This document shows positions 5,938-12,329 of a stretch of 17,771 nt of DNA, piece by piece. Position 1 is the first letter of the stretch; each line of letters opens with the position of its first letter. A program made the position numbers and the translations under genes. The stretch is from positions 1 through 17,771 of the forward strand of contig JAEZKE010000150.1 of the NCBI GenBank assembly GCA_023436175.1, written 5' to 3'. The notes below the pieces were generated by a model that ran no database searches, was not told the origin of the DNA, and saw only the letters and a list, made by a program, of their open reading frames with translations. The stretch is from Methanobacteriota archaeon (GTDB taxonomy: Archaea > Methanobacteriota > Methanobacteria > Methanobacteriales > Methanobacteriaceae).

Positions 5938-7203
5938 TTAAACTATATAATCCTGAGATAAGATAAATTCAAATGTACACTTATTTGAACATTCTGCCAT
6001 ACATGATATCTGTTCCACATTACCTTTAATAGATGTCCATGTAAAGCTACGTAATATAATTATTCTACATATAAGACAGAACATAGGACTGTATTCTGCT
6101 TCTTTTTCCCATGGGCAGTTTGAAAATTTAAGATAATTTTTATGATCTTCAGATACATTCTCTGCCTCAATACCCAAATTTGAAAGAAATCCTCTTATCC
6201 ATTTAATGTAATTATTAAACACAATAGATTGATTAAAGTTATTTTCATCTAAATTTAGAGCATTTTCCTTGAATTGGGGTCTCATATTTATTTCGAAGCG
6301 GTCTCCAAAACTTTTTGCAATATTATTTCTTATCTGTGGAGGTATATTTGATGCAAATACAGGCATAGCACTTAAAAGGAAACCGAAAAGTTCGCCTCTA
6401 GCTTTTTCTTTTAAAAGCTGTTCTTTTTCTTTTTCAGCATTTTTACGTTCTGTTATATTCTGAAATATAAGTACAATACCATTTATATTATTTTTATCAT
6501 CTTTAATGGGGGAACTTGTATCATTAATTGGTACTTGTGTCCCATTTTTAGTTATTAAAATAGCGTGATCTTTCATACCTGTTATGGAACCTTTTTGAAG
6601 TACTTCAGTAACTGGACTTTCAATAGGTTCGTTAGTTTCTTCATTAACAGTTTTAAAAATGTTTTCTAAAGGTTTTCCTAATGCTTCATCCTGTTTCCAT
6701 TCTGTAATCTTTTGAGCAATTGGGTTCATGAATGTGATGTATCCATTTTTATCAGTGGTGATTACAGCATCACCAATACTTTCAAGAGTTGTAGAAAGCC
6801 ATTTTTCATTTTCCTTTAATTTACTTTCCATTTCATGCTTGTAAAGTGCAACTTCAATGGCGCTGTGCAGTTCCCGATCTTCAAATGGTTTGATAATGTA
6901 ACCAAAAGGACCTGTTATTTTTGCTCGTTTAAGAGTTCTTTCATCAGAATACGCTGTTAAATATACAACAGGGATATCAAGATTATCTTTTATTTGTTGA
7001 GCAGCGTCAATACCATCCATTTCTCCCTTTAGTACAATATCCATAAGTACTAGGTCAGGATTAGTTTCTGCAGCTTTTTCTACCGCTTCTTCACCTGAAG
7101 ATGTGATTGCAGGCACGACATAACCCATGCTTTCTAACCGGTGTTTAATATCCATGGCTACAATACTTTCATCTTCAACAACAAGAATTTTAAAAGACGC
7201 CAT
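5938..7203 (-). CDS. Response regulator with PAS and cysteine-rich methanogen output domain
   Basis: A 421-residue protein. REC domain (4-122): acidic pocket E10 and D11, phospho-accepting D55 in LVLMDIVL, T83 and K105 in IIKPF. A PAS domain follows (about 134-252; DAVITTDKNGYITFMNPIA, ending IFQNITERKNAE), then a short coiled coil (252-272). The C-terminal 145 residues hold six cysteines: C363 in SNCPW, C376 and C379 in MFCLIC, and C401, C405, C409 in SCMAECSNKC. Layout and spacing fit the methanogen output domain described for archaeal regulators (MetOD1); a metal or iron-sulphur site is likely but inferred. No DNA-binding helix-turn-helix is seen. A TATA-like box about 28 bases before the ATG and the absence of a ribosome binding site suggest a nearly leaderless transcript. 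The KaiC-like gene follows. Confidence 0.9.
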   Translation of the reverse strand: MASFKILVVEDESIVAMDIKHRLESMGYVVPAITSSGEEAVEKAAETNPDLVLMDIVLKGEMDGIDAAQQIKDNLDIPVVYLTAYSDERTLKRAKITGPFGYIIKPFEDRELHSAIEVALYKHEMESKLKENEKWLSTTLESIGDAVITTDKNGYITFMNPIAQKITEWKQDEALGKPLENIFKTVNEETNEPIESPVTEVLQKGSITGMKDHAILITKNGTQVPINDTSSPIKDDKNNINGIVLIFQNITERKNAEKEKEQLLKEKARGELFGFLLSAMPVFASNIPPQIRNNIAKSFGDRFEINMRPQFKENALNLDENNFNQSIVFNNYIKWIRGFLSNLGIEAENVSEDHKNYLKFSNCPWEKEAEYSPMFCLICRIIILRSFTWTSIKGNVEQISCMAECSNKCTFEFILSQDYIV

Positions 7204-7224
7204 AATATTTACTACTTTAATGCT

Positions 7225-7238
7225 TTAAATATATTAAT
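7225..7238 (-). promoter_or_regulatory. TATA-like box of the response regulator
   Basis: On the minus strand the sequence reads ATTAATATATTTAA. Its centre lies about 28 bases before the ATG at 7203, so transcription should begin at or next to the start codon. That agrees with the lack of a ribosome binding site there. Confidence 0.5.
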
Positions 7239-7283
7239 ATTGCCCTTTATTTTGTAATCATAATCAGTTTTGCAAGATTCATA

Positions 7284-9053
7284 CTAAGCAGTAGTGCTTT
7301 TATGAAGATGTTTGTAAATGGTAAATGCTAAATTTTTATTTATGCTTTCAACGCTTGCTATCTCTTCAATACTGGCTTTTTTTATGCTGTTGATATCACC
7401 AAAATGTTTAAGCAGTTTTATTTTACGTTTTTCTCCCACTCCTTTTATTCCATCGAGTATAGAATACTTCAATTCACGGGATCTAAGTTGTTTATGGTAT
7501 GTAACTGCAAACCTGTGAGCTTCATCCCTTATTCTTTGCAGGAGATGGAGTGCTTCAGAATTTTTAGGTAAAATTATGGGATTTGAAACATTTGGAACGA
7601 ATACATGTTCAAATTCTTTAGCAAGTCCAATAACAGGTATCTCATCTATATTGAGTGACTTTAATACATCTAATGCCACGTTGAGCTGTCCTTTTCCCCC
7701 ATCTACGATGATAAGATCAGGTTTTTTATCTTCTCCAAGGGCAATCTTACTGTACCTTCTGTTTAAAACGTCCCTCATCATGGCATAATCATCAGGACCT
7801 GGAATTTCTATTTTAAATTTCCGGTATTTACTTTTTTTAGGCATTCCATCTTCAAAAACAACCATGGATCCAACTGCATGTTTGCCGCTGATATTTGAGA
7901 TATCAAAACATTCCATATGCCTTGGTATTTTGGGAAGTTTAATGTATCTTTGAAGGTCTAATAAAATATTTCTAACCTCTTTTTCCTGATTCTTAATTAT
8001 TTCTGCATTTTTAGCTACCATCTGGACTAAACGAGTTTCAGTACCATTTTTAGGAGTTCTAAGAGTTACATCGTATTCTTCGGAAGACAACCACTCTTCA
8101 ATTAGATCCTTTTCATCAGGCTTGTATTGTATAATAATTTCAGAAGGTACGTGTCTTGGGCTCATATAATACTGCTTCAAAAATGCTGAAAGGATTTTAT
8201 CGGGTAATGTGCCCTCAGTTCCACTCATTAGGAAATCATCTTTTCCAATAATTTTACCATCTCTTATTGAAAATACGACTACACATGCTATTTTTTCATC
8301 GTAAGAACATGCAATTACATCCTGTTCAAGGCCGCGATCAAACTCTATTTTCTGTTTCTCAAGTATGCTATCTACTGATAATATTTGATCCCGCAGTACT
8401 GCTGCTTTTTCAAATTCTTGATTCTCGGCAGCTTCTATCATCATTTCATTCAGCATATCAATTATTTTATTGTATTTACCCTCAAAGAACAGGTTAATTT
8501 TCTCTACAATTTCATTATATGACGTCTTACTTATTTTGCCGCTGCAGGGTGCACTGCATAAATGAATCTGGTAATTAAGACACGGCCCATCCATTTTTCT
8601 GCAGGCTCTTATTTTAAATATAGCCTTTAATGATTTAACTATCCTTCTTACAGATCCAACATCTGTAAATGGGCCATAATAATATGCGCCATCATCCCTA
8701 ACATTTCTTGTAATTAAAATCCGAGGATAATTTTCATTGGTTATTTTAATGTATGGATATCTTTTATCATCCTTTAACCTGATGTTATACTTTGGTTTGT
8801 ACTTTTTTATGAGATTAGATTCTAAAATAAGTGCTTCTTTTTCTGTATCTGTTACAATATACTCTAAGTTGTGAAAATGACTCATTAGCAATTTTGTTTT
8901 CAGGGGTAGTTCTGATCTGCTGAAATAAGATTTAACTCTTTTAATTAAAGATTTAGCCTTTCCAACGTAGATTACATCATCGTCAATATTTCTCATTATG
9001 TATACGCCGGGTTTATTAGGCAAGTTATCTGGATTACTGCAACGATTTGACAT
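7284..9053 (-). CDS. uvrC: UvrABC excinuclease subunit C
   Basis: A 589-residue protein of normal UvrC length. UvrC joins the UvrB-DNA complex and cuts the damaged strand on both sides. Domains in order: GIY-YIG nuclease for the 3' cut (GVY at 16-18, YVG at 29-31, E73 region in EKEALILESNLI), and a four-cysteine cluster C151, C158, C166, C170 that matches the iron-sulphur motif reported for bacterial UvrC. Next come a UVR motif contacting UvrB (about 195-228, NQEFEKAAVLRDQI), an RNase-H-like nuclease for the 5' cut (D384 in ECFDISN, D451 in VDGGKGQ, H513 in RDEAHRF), and a C-terminal helix-hairpin-helix pair (about 532-585). The ATG at 9053 has an AGAGG site upstream and a TATA box about 45 bases before it. 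It is on the opposite strand from uvrB-uvrA, with the DUF169 gene between. Confidence 0.97.
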   Translation of the reverse strand: MSNRCSNPDNLPNKPGVYIMRNIDDDVIYVGKAKSLIKRVKSYFSRSELPLKTKLLMSHFHNLEYIVTDTEKEALILESNLIKKYKPKYNIRLKDDKRYPYIKITNENYPRILITRNVRDDGAYYYGPFTDVGSVRRIVKSLKAIFKIRACRKMDGPCLNYQIHLCSAPCSGKISKTSYNEIVEKINLFFEGKYNKIIDMLNEMMIEAAENQEFEKAAVLRDQILSVDSILEKQKIEFDRGLEQDVIACSYDEKIACVVVFSIRDGKIIGKDDFLMSGTEGTLPDKILSAFLKQYYMSPRHVPSEIIIQYKPDEKDLIEEWLSSEEYDVTLRTPKNGTETRLVQMVAKNAEIIKNQEKEVRNILLDLQRYIKLPKIPRHMECFDISNISGKHAVGSMVVFEDGMPKKSKYRKFKIEIPGPDDYAMMRDVLNRRYSKIALGEDKKPDLIIVDGGKGQLNVALDVLKSLNIDEIPVIGLAKEFEHVFVPNVSNPIILPKNSEALHLLQRIRDEAHRFAVTYHKQLRSRELKYSILDGIKGVGEKRKIKLLKHFGDINSIKKASIEEIASVESINKNLAFTIYKHLHKSTTA

Positions 9054-9092
9054 TTAATTGCCTCTAACTTCTTATTTTCGGTGATATTTGAA

Positions 9093-9102
9093 TTTATATA
9101 AA
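9093..9102 (-). promoter_or_regulatory. TATA box of uvrC
   Basis: The minus-strand sequence TTTATATAAA is a near-ideal archaeal TATA box. It predicts a transcript start near 9072 and a leader of about 18 bases containing the AGAGG ribosome binding site. uvrC can therefore be transcribed separately from the DUF169 gene upstream. Confidence 0.6.
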
Positions 9103-9103
9103 T

Positions 9104-9133
9104 AAAAAAAGAAACACTGATATTTTAGTGTCT
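9104..9133 (-). terminator. Terminator hairpin after the DUF169 gene
   Basis: On the minus strand AGACACT (9133-9127) pairs with AGTGTTT (9118-9112), seven pairs with one G-T, and is followed by CTTTTTTTATTT. It ends the DUF169 transcript just before the uvrC promoter. Confidence 0.6.
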
Positions 9134-9137
9134 GTTT

Positions 9138-9962
9138 TTAAGAAATTATTTTATCTCTTGTTTGAGGTGATGCAACTTCAGGCCTTTTTACGGCGAAGGA
9201 ATTATTTAGATCTTCATGCATCCCTTCAGCAATTTTTAATGGTATTCCTATGGACATATACTCTGGAGGGAACCATACATTTCCTGTTGGATCAACTGGA
9301 CCAACAAATGCGGTATCTTTTGGGGCTTTCTCAGCCATTCCTGCAGGATAGGTAACAAGAGTTGCACATGCAGGGCCAAAAGGTATATTGATTGCATTAA
9401 ATGGATTTTTGGTCCTAAAGTGTATAAGACTGCTTAAATTTCGTATTTGTTCTCCATTACCGAAGCAAATAATGGATTTAACATTGATATTTTCTTCTAC
9501 GTCTTCACACTTTGCTATTACAAGATATTTTCCAAGTGATGATATTTCTCCAATGGATTCTAAAAATCCTTCAACATATTCAGGTCCTGCTTTAAGATAT
9601 TCTGCTTCTCCACCCCTGAATTTTTCATTTCCAGTAGAAACAAAATATTTAATGAATTTAAGAGGTTTGGTAAACCCAAGATAGGTCATTGACCCTGGGC
9701 AGCAGCCTCTAAGAGTATCTTTACCAATATATAATGGAGCTTGATTTTCATTTATAGACGCTAACATTATAGCTTTAGCAACACAACGATCAAGAGAACA
9801 CATAGGCACTGCTCCTTCAGGCACTGTTTCTGAACTATAAACAGCTAAAGGGTTCGTATTCAACTTTCCACCTATTTTAAGACTCTTCCCAATTTCTTTT
9901 ATTGAACTTCTCGCTATTTTAACCACCTCAAATTCTTTGAATTTGGGTTCAGGAAAAATCAT
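9138..9962 (-). CDS. DUF169 family protein (COG2043)
   Basis: A 274-residue protein counted from the ATG at 9962. It resembles the DUF169 family, common in methanogens and anaerobes and without an assigned function. Visible family features: NPLAVYSSE (37-45), a cysteine pair in MCSLDRC (C55, C60), LRGCCPGSMTYLGF (84-97; C87, C88), then CFGNGEQIRNL and FGPACATLVTYPAG. The conserved cysteines suggest metal or iron-sulphur binding (inference). The frame is open to a TTG at 9983, but AAGGA lies about eight bases before the ATG at 9962, so that start is chosen. Start codon, ribosome binding site and the first 13 or so codons lie inside repeat R2, so the N-terminus is repeat-encoded. It stands between the divergent uvr genes; a repair role cannot be claimed from position alone. 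Confidence 0.85.
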   Translation of the reverse strand: MIFPEPKFKEFEVVKIARSSIKEIGKSLKIGGKLNTNPLAVYSSETVPEGAVPMCSLDRCVAKAIMLASINENQAPLYIGKDTLRGCCPGSMTYLGFTKPLKFIKYFVSTGNEKFRGGEAEYLKAGPEYVEGFLESIGEISSLGKYLVIAKCEDVEENINVKSIICFGNGEQIRNLSSLIHFRTKNPFNAINIPFGPACATLVTYPAGMAEKAPKDTAFVGPVDPTGNVWFPPEYMSIGIPLKIAEGMHEDLNNSFAVKRPEVASPQTRDKIIS

Positions 9963-9992
9963 AGATTTTTCCTTCAACCTCAAAAATTCCTC
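9924..9992 (-). repeat. Palindromic repeat copy R2 overlapping the DUF169 start
   Basis: Hairpin A is a perfect 9-base-pair stem, GGAAAAATC (9952-9960) with GATTTTTCC (9964-9972), loop of three bases, enclosed by GGTT (9946-9949) and AACC (9976-9979). Hairpin B is CAAATTC (9929-9935) with GAATTTG (9939-9945). On the minus strand the order TTTGAGGTTGAAG, hairpin A, CTGAACC, hairpin B, TTTGAGG is the same as in R1. A further GGTTGAGG lies just outside (near 9990-9997). Confidence 0.7.
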
Positions 9993-10373
9993 AACCTTCT
10001 TCGTTATACCATCAATTATTTATAACATATTCCCCAATATTAATAAAGTTATTTTCTTATAAGTTATAATAATATATATAAAAGTTATCTTTTTTTCAAA
10101 AAAGAAGAAAGAGAAACAACAGAACCTAAGAAAGTATTTAATAATAAAACATTAGTAAATAAATTAAAAATCATAAATCAAGAATTAAAATGTTTAAAAT
10201 ATAATTTAACTGTTAAATATGACTTTGAATTATAGCTTCAAAAAGACATTTAGGGCACATATTACTTTTCAGGTGCTCTTACTCAAAACCTATTTTATAT
10301 CAATACAAAACTTAAACTATCAAAAAATTTTAGAATGATGTTAGAAATCCCTTTTTAAACAGAGGAAAGAGAA
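9993..10373. other. Spacer between DUF169 and uvrB with an open frame lacking a start
   Basis: The DUF169 and uvrB genes diverge here. ATATATATAAAA at 10073-10084 is a strong TATA match usable in either direction. A plus-strand frame open from 10047 to a TAG at 10233-10235 has no ATG, GTG or TTG start, yet from 10104 on it reads like protein (KKVFNNKTLVNKLKIINQEL), so it may be a gene remnant. The last part, near 10290-10320, holds TATA-like segments that could drive uvrB. No RNA gene was seen. Confidence 0.4.
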
Positions 10374-12329
10374 ATGACAGGATTTAAACTCAATTCAAAT
10401 TATAAACCATTAGGAGACCAACCGAAAGCAATAAATTCGCTTGTAAATGGTATAAATGATGGATTAAAGCATCAAACACTACTTGGAGTTACAGGATCCG
10501 GAAAGACATTTACAATGGCAAATGTGATTAAAGAAGTAAATAAACCCACATTAGTCATGTCACATAATAAAACACTTGCTGCGCAGCTTTATGAAGAATT
10601 TAAGGAATTTTTCCCGGAAAATGCGGTGGAATATTTTGTAAGTTATTATGACTACTACCAGCCAGAAGCATACATTCCACATACTGATACGTTTATAGAT
10701 AAGGAAGCCAGTATAAATGATGAAATAGACCAGATGAGACATTCAGCAACTCAATCATTGCTTTCAAGGGATGATGTGATTGTAGTTTCAAGTGTTTCTT
10801 GTATATATGGTATTGGATCTCCTGAAGACTATGGGGATCACTTGTTGCATATGAGAGTTGGAGAAACAATGGAACGAGAGGAAATATTATCAAAGCTCGT
10901 TCATATCCAATATGAAAGAAATGATATAGATTTTACAAGAGGGAAATTTAGGGCAAGGGGAGACGTTATAGAAATTTTTCCAGTCCATGGGTCACTTCCT
11001 GTAAGGATAGAACTCTTTGGAGATGAAATAGACGGAATATCTTATGTAGACCCTTTAAAAGGAAATGTAGCTAAAAAAATCGATCGAATAACAATATTTC
11101 CGGCAAAACACTTTGTTATCTCTGAAAGCAAAATGCAGAAGGCATTAGGAGCAATTGAAGCTGAATTAGAAGATAGGCTAACTATCTTGAGGTCTCAAAA
11201 CAAGTTACTTGAGGCACAACGTCTTGAACAGAGAACAAGATTTGATATAGAAATGCTTGAGGAAATGGGTTACTGTCCGGGTGTTGAAAATTATTCACTT
11301 CATTTAAGTGGTAGAAAATGGGGCAGCATGCCGCACACTCTTATAAAATATTTCCCTGAAGATTTTTTAACTATAATTGACGAATCTCACGTTACAGTGC
11401 CTCAAATTGGAGGAATGTATGCAGGAGACCGTGCACGTAAGGATTCACTTGTAGATTATGGATTCAGACTTCCATCAGCCCGTGAAAACAGACCTCTTAA
11501 TTTTGAAGAATTTGAAAGTCTCATGAATCAGGTAGTTTATGTTTCTGCAACTCCAGCGAAATATGAACTTGGTAAAAGTCAAAATACTGTAGAACAGATT
11601 ATAAGACCTACAGGTCTCATTGATCCAAAGGTGATAATAAAACCTGTTAAAGGACAGGTAGATCACCTTTTAGGAGAAGTTCAAAAGAGAATTAAGAAAA
11701 ATCAGAGGATTCTGGTAACTACATTAACTAAAAAAATGGCTGAGGACCTTACAGATTACTATGCGAAAATTGGAATTAAAGTAAGATATTTACACTCAGA
11801 AATAAGTACATTAGAACGTATTGAAATAATCGATGACCTTAGACGCGGTGAATTCGATTGTCTTGTGGGAGTAAACTTACTTAGAGAAGGACTTGACCTT
11901 CCAGAGGTATCTTTAATTGGAATTCTTGATGCAGATAAAGAAGGTTTCCTACGTTCTGAGACATCGCTTATCCAGACAATAGGAAGAGCAGCAAGGAACG
12001 TAGAAGGAGAAGTAATTATATATGCTGATGAAATTACAAAATCTGTAGCATCAGCGGTTAAAATAACAAATAATAGAAGGAAACTGCAAATAGAATATAA
12101 TAAAAAACACAACATAACACCAAAATCTGTTATGAGAGCTATCAAGAAAAAAGAGAAAAAGGATAAAATTGAATTAATAGATGATATTGAAAGTATGCCA
12201 AAAGATGAAGTTCGCTTACTTATTAAAGATTTGGAGCATGAAATGACTTTGGCTGCAAAGAAACTTGATTTTGAAAAAGCTGCAAAGATTAGAGATAAAA
12301 TTAGCATTCTAGAAGGGGCTTCAAAGTGA
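10374..12329 (+). CDS. uvrB: UvrABC excinuclease subunit B
   Basis: A 651-residue helicase-like protein of normal UvrB length. UvrB receives DNA from UvrA, inserts its beta-hairpin between the strands to verify damage, and then recruits UvrC. Visible: Walker A GVTGSGKT (38-45), the beta-hairpin region YYDYYQPEAYIPHTDTFIDK (91-110), SCIYGIGSPEDY, Walker B region DESH (336-339), VYVSATPAKYEL (motif III), YLHSEISTLERIEI (motif IV), NLLREGLDLPE (motif V) and QTIGRAARN (motif VI). A C-terminal UVR motif (about 617-648, KKLDFEKAAKIRDKI) mates with UvrC. The ATG at 10374 follows AGAGGAAAGAG. The stop overlaps the uvrA start, so the two are translationally coupled in one operon. Bacterial-type UvrABC occurs in only some archaea and is generally attributed to transfer from bacteria. 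Confidence 0.98.
   Translation: MTGFKLNSNYKPLGDQPKAINSLVNGINDGLKHQTLLGVTGSGKTFTMANVIKEVNKPTLVMSHNKTLAAQLYEEFKEFFPENAVEYFVSYYDYYQPEAYIPHTDTFIDKEASINDEIDQMRHSATQSLLSRDDVIVVSSVSCIYGIGSPEDYGDHLLHMRVGETMEREEILSKLVHIQYERNDIDFTRGKFRARGDVIEIFPVHGSLPVRIELFGDEIDGISYVDPLKGNVAKKIDRITIFPAKHFVISESKMQKALGAIEAELEDRLTILRSQNKLLEAQRLEQRTRFDIEMLEEMGYCPGVENYSLHLSGRKWGSMPHTLIKYFPEDFLTIIDESHVTVPQIGGMYAGDRARKDSLVDYGFRLPSARENRPLNFEEFESLMNQVVYVSATPAKYELGKSQNTVEQIIRPTGLIDPKVIIKPVKGQVDHLLGEVQKRIKKNQRILVTTLTKKMAEDLTDYYAKIGIKVRYLHSEISTLERIEIIDDLRRGEFDCLVGVNLLREGLDLPEVSLIGILDADKEGFLRSETSLIQTIGRAARNVEGEVIIYADEITKSVASAVKITNNRRKLQIEYNKKHNITPKSVMRAIKKKEKKDKIELIDDIESMPKDEVRLLIKDLEHEMTLAAKKLDFEKAAKIRDKISILEGASK

Noticed and set aside
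9158..9182. TTTGAGGTGATG with CTTCAGG nearby, resembling the repeat family
   Set aside because: No hairpin is enclosed and the TGAACC block is missing. It lies in the DUF169 coding region, so chance similarity is enough.
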